Source: Microbacteriaceae bacterium
Lineage (GTDB): Bacteria; Actinomycetota; Actinomycetes; Actinomycetales; Microbacteriaceae
NCBI GenBank assembly: GCA_011620705.1
Contig: WOYR01000277.1
Coordinates: 1 to 6,345 of the forward strand
Length of the DNA stretch: 6,345 nt
Direction of reading: 5' to 3'
The notes below the pieces were generated by a model. It saw only the letters and a program-made list of their open reading frames with translations, had not been told where the DNA came from and made no database searches. Shown here one piece after another: positions 1-4,753 of this stretch; within the stretch, counting starts at the first letter, position 1; each line of letters starts with the position of its first letter. The position numbers and the translations under genes were made by a program.

Positions 1-373
1 GCAGTTCGGCGACGCGCACGTACTCCTCGTACGGCGTGATGGTGAACAGGGTGTGCACGACCTCGCCGAGCTGCTGCCGCGCGGCCGCGACCACGTGATC
101 GTCGGTGTGCCCGATCGTGGTGACGCCGATGCCCGCGCCGAGGTCGAGGAAGGCGTTGTCGTCGACATCCACCAGGATCGCGCCGTGCGCCCGGGCGATG
201 AACACCGGCAGGGCGCTCGAGACGCCGGCGCTCACGGCGGCGGCGCGGCGGGCCTGCAGCTGAACCGATCTCGGGCCGGGGACGGCCGTGATGACGCGGC
301 GCACGGTGGGGACGCCGGTGGGGACGCCGGTGGGCGCGGCGGCTAGCGTGGTATCGGGCAGGACGTCGGTCAT
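1..373 (-). CDS. Class III PLP aminotransferase (GabT-like paralogue), N-terminal part, cut by window edge
   Basis: Only the first 124 codons are present; the gene continues past the left edge. It starts at ATG 373-371. The first 24 or so residues are a variable tail with a TGVP repeat. From residue 25 the protein aligns without gaps to residues 9-107 of the complete GabT encoded at 1004-2326; my hand count is 52 identities in 99 positions. Shared blocks include PGP (32-34), GAILVDVD (64-71), the DLGxGIGVTT segment (77-86) and HTLFTxTPYExYVRVAE (107-123). These belong to the N-terminal part of the fold-type I, class III (omega) aminotransferases. The catalytic lysine lies beyond the window, so activity and substrate (GABA, 5-aminovalerate, diamines or other omega-amino acids) cannot be judged. 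A TANNNT box 7 nt before the ATG and no Shine-Dalgarno suggest a leaderless transcript. It is divergent from osmC, with 80 bp between the start codons. Confidence 0.88.
   Translation of the reverse strand, partial: MTDVLPDTTLAAAPTGVPTGVPTVRRVITAVPGPRSVQLQARRAAAVSAGVSSALPVFIARAHGAILVDVDDNAFLDLGAGIGVTTIGHTDDHVVAAARQQLGEVVHTLFTITPYEEYVRVAEL
311..334. repeat. 12-bp tandem repeat (2 exact copies) inside the partial aminotransferase
   Basis: GACGCCGGTGGG occurs at 311-322 and 323-334, with a degenerate third copy at 299-310. Read on the minus strand it encodes the repeated TGVP in the variable N-terminal tail. The unit is a multiple of three, so expansion keeps frame. It is probably replication slippage in a tolerant region. 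Confidence 0.7.
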
Positions 374-380
374 ACCGGGG

Positions 381-386
381 AGTCTA
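381..386 (-). promoter_or_regulatory. -10 box of a likely leaderless promoter for the partial aminotransferase
   Basis: The minus strand reads TAGACT, then 7 nt (CCCCGGT), then the ATG at 373. TANNNT is the core -10 consensus of the actinobacterial housekeeping sigma factor. This spacing would place the transcription start at or within a base of the start codon. No Shine-Dalgarno is visible before the ATG, and I find no TTGACA-like -35. The call rests on position and motif only. Confidence 0.5.
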
Positions 387-441
387 GCCGCGGGTTCGTG
401 CCGGTGCGATGTGCGGAATCGCGCGTGAAACGTGATCAGAT

Positions 442-448
442 GAAGGGA
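442..448 (+). promoter_or_regulatory. Ribosome binding site of osmC
   Basis: GAAGGGA lies 5 nt before ATG 454 and is a reasonable Shine-Dalgarno match. With the FKBP gene, this is one of only two clear Shine-Dalgarno sites in the window, and it supports the chosen osmC start. No convincing -10 box for osmC was found in 374-441. Confidence 0.65.
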
Positions 449-453
449 TTCCG

Positions 454-936
454 ATGAACGCAGAGCATAACTTCGCGGTTTCCGTCGAATGGCAGGGCAA
501 TCGCGGAACGGGCACTTCCGGCTACCGGGACTTCTCGCGGGCCAACGAGGCGCGCGTCGATGGCAAGCACGCGATCCAGGGCTCGGCCGCGAAGACCTTC
601 CACGGCGACGCCGAGCGCTGGAATCCCGAGGAGCAGCTCATCGCGGCCATCGCCCAATGCCAGCTGCTGAGCTACCTGCACGTCGCGACCAGGGCCGGCA
701 TCATCGTCGAGTCATACACGGATGCCGCGACCGGGACCCTGCACGTCAACGCCGACGGCAGCGGGGCTCTTGTCGAGGTCGTGCTGCGCCCCGTCGTCAC
801 GATCTCCGCCGGCGATCCGCTCGTCGCCGAGCAGCTCCACGACGAGGCGAACCGGCTCTGCTTCATCGCGAACTCGGTGAACTTCCCGGTGCGCCACGAT
901 CCGACGATCCTCGTGCTCGACGACGAGCTCAGCTGA
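454..936 (+). CDS. OsmC/Ohr-family protein
   Basis: This 160-residue protein has the usual length of single-domain OsmC/Ohr proteins, which act as cytoplasmic dimers and reduce organic hydroperoxides or related substrates with a reactive cysteine pair. Both cysteines are present: Cys69 at the start of the central helix (WNPEEQLIAAIAQC) and Cys136 in the C-terminal part (LCFIANSVNFPV). Glu59 lies ten residues before Cys69, matching the spacing of the active-site Glu and peroxidatic Cys in Ohr. The N-terminus (VEWQGNRGTGTSGY) and the WNPEE segment resemble the actinobacterial OsmC branch rather than classical Ohr, so the substrate is uncertain. The start is supported by GAAGGGA 5 nt upstream. 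The gene is divergent from one GabT-like gene and convergent with another, so it is probably monocistronic. Family assignment is firm; peroxidase activity is inferred. Confidence 0.9.
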   Translation: MNAEHNFAVSVEWQGNRGTGTSGYRDFSRANEARVDGKHAIQGSAAKTFHGDAERWNPEEQLIAAIAQCQLLSYLHVATRAGIIVESYTDAATGTLHVNADGSGALVEVVLRPVVTISAGDPLVAEQLHDEANRLCFIANSVNFPVRHDPTILVLDDELS

Positions 937-941
937 CGCTC

Positions 942-983
942 GCGCCCCGTCGCGAAGGCGCCGCTCGTCGCGACGGGGGGCGC
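942..983. terminator. GC-rich hairpin between convergent osmC and gabT, likely bidirectional terminator
   Basis: The left arm 942-955 (GCGCCCCGTCGCGA) pairs with the right arm 968-983 as 7 bp, 4 bp and 3 bp, interrupted only by a 2-nt G bulge on the right arm. The loop is 12 nt. It starts 6 nt after the osmC stop and ends 21 nt before the end of gabT, where a shared terminator is expected. There is no T-tract on either side, so it is not a canonical intrinsic terminator; such hairpins are common in high-GC actinobacteria. Confidence 0.6.
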
Positions 984-1003
984 TCCGGGATCGCGACCGA
1001 GGT

Positions 1004-2326
1004 CTACAGCGCCGCCAGCGCCTCCTCCAGCACCCCGGCCGCGTCGTCGATCAGAGCCTCGCTGATCACGACGCTCGGCATGATCCGCAGCACCGAGTCC
1101 CATGAGCCGGCGTCCAGCGCGATCACGCCGTTCGACGTCGCATGCCTCAGCACGGCGGTCAAGGCCTCGGGGTATGGGTCCCTGGTTCCCGGATGCACCA
1201 GCTCGACGCCGAACATGGCGCCCTTGCCGCGCACCTCTCCAACCACCGGGAAGCGGTCGGCCCAGTCGCCGATCCGCTTGCGCAGCGCCCCCTCGACCCT
1301 CTGCGCCTCGGCGAGCAGTCCTTCGCGCTCGATCAGCTCGAACACCGCGATGGCGGCCGCCGTGGAGACCGGGTTGCCGCCGAAGGTGCCGCCGATGCCG
1401 CCCGGCTGCACGGCATCCATGATCTCCGCCCTGCCGGTGACGGCGGCGAGCGGCAGCCCGCCCGCGATGCCCTTGGCGCTGGTGATGAGGTCGGGCACGA
1501 CGCCGTGGTGCTCGATCGAGAACCAGCTGCCGGTGCGGCCGATGCCCGCCTGGATCTCGTCCGCCACGAAGACGATCCCGTTGTCTTCGCAGAACCTCTT
1601 GATCGCCGCGAAGTAGCCGGGCGCCGGGATGATGATGCCCCCGTCGCCCAGGACCGGCTCGGCGAAGAACGCGGCGACCTCGCTCGCGCCGATGTGGGTG
1701 ACGATGTAGTCGATCGTCCTGGCGGCCGCCTCCTCGCCGCTGAGCCCGTCGCGGAAGGGATAGCTGACCGGCACCGAGTACAGCTCGCCGGGGAACGGCC
1801 CCATGCCGGCGCGCTCCGGCCACGGCCGGTAGGTCATCGCCATGGTGAGATTGGTGCGGCCGTGGAAGGCGTGGTCGAGGCTCACGATCGCACGGCGCCC
1901 GGTGTACCTGCGGGCGATCTTGACGGCGTTCTCGACCGCCTCGGCACCCGAGTTGACCAGGATCGAGTGCTTCTCGAAGTCGCCGGGGGTCAGCTCCGCG
2001 AGCTTCTCCGCGACCCGCACGTAGTTCTCGTACGGGGTGACGGTGAACAGGGTGTGGGTGAGCTTGGCGACCTGCGCGCTGACGGCGGCGGCGATGTCCG
2101 GATGCGCGTGGCCGACGGTGGTCACGCCGATCCCGCTGCCCAGATCGATCAGCTGGTTGCCGTCGACGTCGACCAGGATGGCGCCCGCGCCGTGGTCCAT
2201 GTAGATGTCGGCAAGGGTGCCCGCTCCGCGTGAGACGGCCTTCACGCGGCGCTCCTGGAGGGCGAGCGACTTCGGTCCTGGCAGCCCGGTCACGAGCTTG
2301 CGCTGCTGCGGCACGCTGAAGGTCAT
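1004..2326 (-). CDS. gabT: 4-aminobutyrate (GABA) aminotransferase, class III PLP enzyme
   Basis: This complete 440-residue protein, close to the usual GabT length, should transfer the amino group of GABA to 2-oxoglutarate, giving succinic semialdehyde and glutamate in the cytoplasm. Motifs in order: PGP (16-18); DLGSGIGVTT (61-70); SGAEA phosphate-binding loop (126-130); HGRT with Arg157, equivalent to the substrate carboxylate-binding Arg; the EPVLGDGG loop with Glu223; DEIQAGIGRTG with Asp256 contacting the PLP ring nitrogen; ITSAKGIAGGLPL with Lys285 as the Schiff-base lysine; and GGTFGGNP (312-319). Familiar GabTs have EPVQGEGG at the active-site loop, so Leu226 and Asp228 are mild departures. 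Related omega-aminotransferases share this architecture, so exact substrate is less sure than family. Start ATG 2326 is preceded by a TANNNT box at leaderless spacing and no Shine-Dalgarno. A paralogue lies at 1-373 on the same strand; osmC sits between them in opposite orientation. Confidence 0.9.
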   Translation of the reverse strand: MTFSVPQQRKLVTGLPGPKSLALQERRVKAVSRGAGTLADIYMDHGAGAILVDVDGNQLIDLGSGIGVTTVGHAHPDIAAAVSAQVAKLTHTLFTVTPYENYVRVAEKLAELTPGDFEKHSILVNSGAEAVENAVKIARRYTGRRAIVSLDHAFHGRTNLTMAMTYRPWPERAGMGPFPGELYSVPVSYPFRDGLSGEEAAARTIDYIVTHIGASEVAAFFAEPVLGDGGIIIPAPGYFAAIKRFCEDNGIVFVADEIQAGIGRTGSWFSIEHHGVVPDLITSAKGIAGGLPLAAVTGRAEIMDAVQPGGIGGTFGGNPVSTAAAIAVFELIEREGLLAEAQRVEGALRKRIGDWADRFPVVGEVRGKGAMFGVELVHPGTRDPYPEALTAVLRHATSNGVIALDAGSWDSVLRIMPSVVISEALIDDAAGVLEEALAAL

Positions 2327-2332
2327 GCCGCC

Positions 2333-2338
2333 AGCCTA
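2333..2338 (-). promoter_or_regulatory. -10 box of a likely leaderless gabT promoter
   Basis: The minus strand reads TAGGCT, then 6 nt (GGCGGC), then ATG at 2326. This puts the last T of the box at -7 if transcription starts at the A of the start codon. No Shine-Dalgarno and no -35 match are visible. It lies in the 63-bp divergent gap shared with the FKBP lipoprotein gene. Confidence 0.55.
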
Positions 2339-2372
2339 TGCGCGCGGCGCGCAGCTCCCGGGGAGGAATGGT

Positions 2373-2380
2373 GGGGGAGG
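2373..2380 (+). promoter_or_regulatory. Strong Shine-Dalgarno of the FKBP lipoprotein gene; decides the start
   Basis: GGGGGAGG ends directly against ATG 2381, leaving no spacer, but is 9 nt before the in-frame GTG at 2390. Normal spacing therefore favours GTG 2390. A second purine-rich stretch (GGGGAGGAA, about 2360-2368) lies further upstream. Confidence 0.6.
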
Positions 2381-2389
2381 ATGAATGCC

Positions 2390-3415
2390 GTGCCTTCCGC
2401 TTCCCTCCGCATCCGCGTCGCCGCTGTCTCCGCATCCACCGCCATCGCGCTCGCTGTCGTCCTGGCCGGATGCAGCGGCTCCAGCCCGGAAGCGGCTTCG
2501 CCCTCTGCGACCCCGAGTGCGATCCCGACCGTGAGCGCGGCATGCGTGAGCAGCGGCTCCGCCTCGGACTCGGTGCGGGTGAGCGGCGACTTCGGCGCCA
2601 CCCCGAACGTCTCGATGGATGCGCCTCTGACGGTCTCGAAGACACAGCGCACCGTCGTCATCCCGGGCACAGGCGACAAGGCGAAGCCGGGCAGCATCGC
2701 CAACGTGAGCTTCACGCTCTACAACGGCACGACCGGCAAGACCGTGACATCCACCGGATACGGCACAGGACGCACCAGCCCGATCACCGTGGATGCCGGC
2801 CAGGTCATCACGGGCCTCGCCAAGACCCTCAACTGCGCGCAGGCGGGGGAGCGGGTCGTGGGCGTGATCCCGGCCTCTGAGGCCTTCGGCAGCGCCGGAT
2901 CCTCGCAACTCGGGATCAGCGCGAACCAGGTGATCGTGATCGTCGCGGACGTCGTGAGCCTGAGCCCCACCAAGGCGAGCGGTGATGTGGTGGCACCGCC
3001 GGCCGGGCTTCCGACCGTCACGAGGGCGGGTGACGGCAAGCCGACCCTGACGGTCCCCTCCGGCTACACGCCGCCCGCCACCACCCAGATCGTCACCCTG
3101 ATCAAGGGGAAGGGCGCAGTCGTCGGCCCGACCGACTCCGTGGTGATCCAGTACCAGGGCACCGATCTGGCCACCGGCAAGATCTTCGATCAGACCTGGG
3201 GCGCGAGCCCGTACTCGGGGGCTGTCAACGGATTCGTCCCCGGCTTCACCAACGCGATCGTCGGGCAGACCGTCGGTTCGCAGGTGCTCGCGATCATCGC
3301 CCCGGCCGACGGCTACGGTCCGCAGGGCGGCAACTCCAGCGCCGGGATCGGCAAGACCGACACGCTGGTCTTCGTGATCGACATCCTGGTGGCGGAGGCT
3401 GCGCCCGCCGGCTGA
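2390..3415 (+). CDS. Secreted lipoprotein with two FKBP-type peptidyl-prolyl isomerase domains
   Basis: A lipoprotein signal peptide with lipobox LAGC (Cys31, counting from ATG 2381) follows an Arg-containing start and a hydrophobic stretch (about 14-28). A Ser/Pro/Thr-rich linker (32-50) then leads to two FKBP-like domains, about 80-195 and 225-340. The second looks intact: IQYQG (Tyr258), FDQTW with the Phe269-Asp270 pair, GFVPGF (284-289), DGYGPQG (Tyr312) and FVIDI near the end match FKBP active-site positions. The first keeps the QVITGL and EAFG elements but has no Phe-Asp pair and has Phe where the conserved Tyr is expected, so it is probably weak or inactive. The protein should be anchored outside the membrane and help fold exported proteins by prolyl cis-trans isomerisation; this role is inferred from the family. 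The start is taken as GTG 2390 for Shine-Dalgarno spacing; ATG 2381 would add three residues. It lies upstream of dxr on the same strand, with an 82-bp gap. Confidence 0.88.
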   Translation: MPSASLRIRVAAVSASTAIALAVVLAGCSGSSPEAASPSATPSAIPTVSAACVSSGSASDSVRVSGDFGATPNVSMDAPLTVSKTQRTVVIPGTGDKAKPGSIANVSFTLYNGTTGKTVTSTGYGTGRTSPITVDAGQVITGLAKTLNCAQAGERVVGVIPASEAFGSAGSSQLGISANQVIVIVADVVSLSPTKASGDVVAPPAGLPTVTRAGDGKPTLTVPSGYTPPATTQIVTLIKGKGAVVGPTDSVVIQYQGTDLATGKIFDQTWGASPYSGAVNGFVPGFTNAIVGQTVGSQVLAIIAPADGYGPQGGNSSAGIGKTDTLVFVIDILVAEAAPAG

Positions 3416-3461
3416 TCCGTGCGGCTGATCCGTGCGGCTGATACCCGCAGGCTGATCCCCG
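3409..3461. repeat. 13-bp tandem repeat, about 4 copies, over the FKBP gene stop codon
   Basis: CGGCTGATCCGTG is exact at 3409-3421 and 3422-3434, diverged at 3435-3447, and present as a 14-nt variant at 3448-3461. Each copy contains TGA (3413, 3426, 3439, 3453). Because 13 is not a multiple of 3, the first three TGAs fall in three different frames. The first is the actual stop codon. Replication slippage is the simplest origin. Confidence 0.85.
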
Positions 3462-3479
3462 CGGGCCGCTCCCGGCCCG
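3462..3479 (+). terminator. Perfect GC hairpin between the FKBP gene and dxr, possible terminator
   Basis: CGGGCCG (3462-3468) and CGGCCCG (3473-3479) form a perfect 7-bp stem with a CTCC loop. There is no T-tract. It ends 6 nt before the dxr -10 box and so occupies the dxr -35 region. It may terminate FKBP transcription, influence the dxr promoter, or be chance in GC-rich DNA. Confidence 0.4.
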
Positions 3480-3485
3480 GATCGC

Positions 3486-3491
3486 TAGCCT
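3486..3491 (+). promoter_or_regulatory. -10 box of a likely leaderless dxr promoter
   Basis: TAGCCT is followed by 6 nt (TGCAGC) and ATG 3498. The spacing equals that seen at gabT, rip and ispG. No Shine-Dalgarno precedes the ATG. No -35 match is visible; the region where it would lie is the hairpin at 3462-3479. Confidence 0.6.
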
Positions 3492-3497
3492 TGCAGC

Positions 3498-4586
3498 ATG
3501 CGGCGCGTCATCGTCCTCGGCTCCACCGGCTCGATCGGGGTGCAGGCGCTCGAGGTGATCGCCGCGAACCCCGATCGTTTCGAGCTGGTCGGGCTGGCAG
3601 CGGGCCGCAACCGCGAGAAGCTCGCCGCGCAGGCGCGCGCGACCGGCGTGAGCGCCACCGCGCTCGGTGTCGAGGAGGCCGTGGCTCTCGTACGAGGCGT
3701 TGAGGCTGATGTCGTGCTCAACGGCATCACCGGATCCGTCGGCCTCGCTCCCACTCTGGCCGTGCTCGAGACAGGAGCAACTCTCGCCCTGGCCAACAAG
3801 GAGTCCCTCATCGTCGGCGGCGAGCTGGTGACGTCGGCGGCGCGGCCCGGGCAGATCGTCCCCGTCGACTCGGAGCACTCGGCCATCGCTCAGGCCATGC
3901 GTTCGGGCGAGCGCAGCGAGGTGCGCCGGCTCGTGCTCACGGCATCCGGTGGCCCGTTCCGCGGCCGCACCCGCGATCAGCTGGCCGGGGTCACGCCAGA
4001 AGAGGCGCTCGCGCATCCGACCTGGGACATGGGCCCCGTGGTCACCACCAACTCGGCGACCCTGGTCAACAAGGGGCTCGAGATCATCGAGGCGCACCAC
4101 CTCTTCGACATCCCGTACGACCGCATCGAGGCGGTCGTGCACCCGCAGTCGATCGTGCACTCGATGGTGGAGTTCGCCGACGGCTCGACCATCGCTCAGG
4201 CCTCGCCGCCCGATATGCGGCTCCCGATCTCGCTCGGGCTGGACTGGCCGCACCGAGTGCCGGGCGCCGGAGCGCCGCTCGACTGGACGCACGCGCAGAG
4301 CTGGAGCTTCGAACCCCTCGACGAGGATGCGTTCCCGGCCGTGGCGCTGGCCAAGAGGGCCGGGGTGGCCGGCGGCACGTACCCGGCGGTGTTCAACGCG
4401 GCCAACGAGCAGGCCGTGCAGGCCTTCCACGCCCGGCGGATCCCGTTCCTGAGCATCCTGGCCGTGGTGGAGCGGGTCGTCGAGCAGCACGAGCAGCATC
4501 CTCTGACACTGGAGGGCGTGCTCGAGGCCGAGCGCTGGGCGCGGGATGCCGCCGACCGGCTGCTGGCCGGCTCCCTCGCCGAATGA
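3498..4586 (+). CDS. dxr: 1-deoxy-D-xylulose 5-phosphate reductoisomerase
   Basis: This cytoplasmic enzyme rearranges and reduces DXP to 2-C-methyl-D-erythritol 4-phosphate with NADPH, the committed step of the MEP isoprenoid pathway and the target of fosmidomycin. The 362-residue protein is complete, slightly shorter than the E. coli enzyme. Visible motifs: NADPH-binding GSTGSIG (8-14); ANKESL (99-104); VDSEH with metal ligands Asp124 and Glu126; SGGPFRG (150-156) in substrate binding; HPTWDMG with His173 and the flexible-loop Trp176; NKGLEIIEAHHLF with metal ligand Glu195; and HPQSIVHSMVEF (215-226) in the linker to the C-terminal domain, which carries the conserved YPAVFNAANE (295-304). 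All catalytic residues I can place are present. ATG 3498 is preceded by TAGCCT at leaderless spacing. The gene is followed by the site-2 protease and ispG, as in other actinobacteria. Confidence 0.96.
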   Translation: MRRVIVLGSTGSIGVQALEVIAANPDRFELVGLAAGRNREKLAAQARATGVSATALGVEEAVALVRGVEADVVLNGITGSVGLAPTLAVLETGATLALANKESLIVGGELVTSAARPGQIVPVDSEHSAIAQAMRSGERSEVRRLVLTASGGPFRGRTRDQLAGVTPEEALAHPTWDMGPVVTTNSATLVNKGLEIIEAHHLFDIPYDRIEAVVHPQSIVHSMVEFADGSTIAQASPPDMRLPISLGLDWPHRVPGAGAPLDWTHAQSWSFEPLDEDAFPAVALAKRAGVAGGTYPAVFNAANEQAVQAFHARRIPFLSILAVVERVVEQHEQHPLTLEGVLEAERWARDAADRLLAGSLAE

Positions 4587-4610
4587 CCCCGAGCGGATGA
4601 CCCCGAGCGG
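4583..4610. repeat. 14-bp tandem duplication over the dxr stop codon
   Basis: ATGACCCCGAGCGG occurs exactly at 4583-4596 and 4597-4610. The first copy contains the dxr stop TGA (4584-4586), and the second places another TGA at 4598 in a different frame. The sequence is unrelated to the 13-bp repeat at 3409, but the placement on a stop codon is the same. Confidence 0.85.
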
Positions 4611-4618
4611 AGGAAGCC

Positions 4619-4634
4619 GCGCCGGGTTCGGCGC
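4619..4634 (+). terminator. Short GC hairpin downstream of dxr, possible weak terminator
   Basis: GCGCCG (4619-4624) pairs with CGGCGC (4629-4634) around a GGTT loop. There is no T-tract. It sits 33 nt after the dxr stop in the 167-nt gap before the protease gene, which otherwise holds the 14-bp duplication, a weak hairpin at 4704-4721 and the rip promoter. It could separate dxr from rip transcription, but stems of this size are not rare in such GC-rich DNA. Confidence 0.3.
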
Positions 4635-4741
4635 CGACAACCGCACCGGCGACGGCGTGGCATCCTCCGCAAGGGCAAGGTGTGCCGACACACGGGCGGC
4701 GCCCCCCGTTCGCGGTCGGGGTGTTCCAAGACTTCCTGACG

Positions 4742-4747
4742 TAGCCT
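4742..4747 (+). promoter_or_regulatory. -10 box of a likely leaderless promoter for the site-2 protease
   Basis: TAGCCT is identical to the dxr box. The first in-frame GTG (4748) touches the box directly; the next in-frame GTG (4754) is 6 nt away, the same spacing as at dxr, gabT and ispG. This supports GTG 4754 as both start codon and transcription start. No Shine-Dalgarno fits either GTG, and no -35 is visible. Confidence 0.55.
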
Positions 4748-4753
4748 GTGGCC

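Noticed and set aside
374..453. A promoter for osmC in the divergent gap
   Set aside because: No TANNNT box at a sensible distance from the Shine-Dalgarno and no -35 match could be found on the plus strand, so no site is called.
1142..2233. A 363-codon plus-strand open frame opposite gabT, and the 489-1616 frame next to it
   Set aside because: Both are antisense or out-of-frame readings of osmC and gabT with no domain and skewed composition.
672..2645. A 657-codon open frame on the minus strand across osmC, gabT and the FKBP gene
   Set aside because: Its product is almost entirely Arg/Gly/Pro/Ala-rich low-complexity sequence and overlaps three well-supported genes in other frames. Long empty frames of this kind are expected in high-GC DNA.
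3409..3461. The short tandem repeats as a CRISPR array or iteron origin
   Set aside because: The 13-bp units are directly adjacent with no spacers, diverge quickly, and there are no cas or replication genes nearby.
3294..4691. A 465-codon minus-strand open frame opposite dxr
   Set aside because: Its composition is that of a shadow frame, and the dxr frame on the other strand carries every expected motif.
4704..4721. A CCCCG/CGGGG hairpin with an 8-nt loop just upstream of the protease promoter
   Set aside because: A 5-bp stem of C and G runs is too easily found by chance in this DNA to call as a feature.
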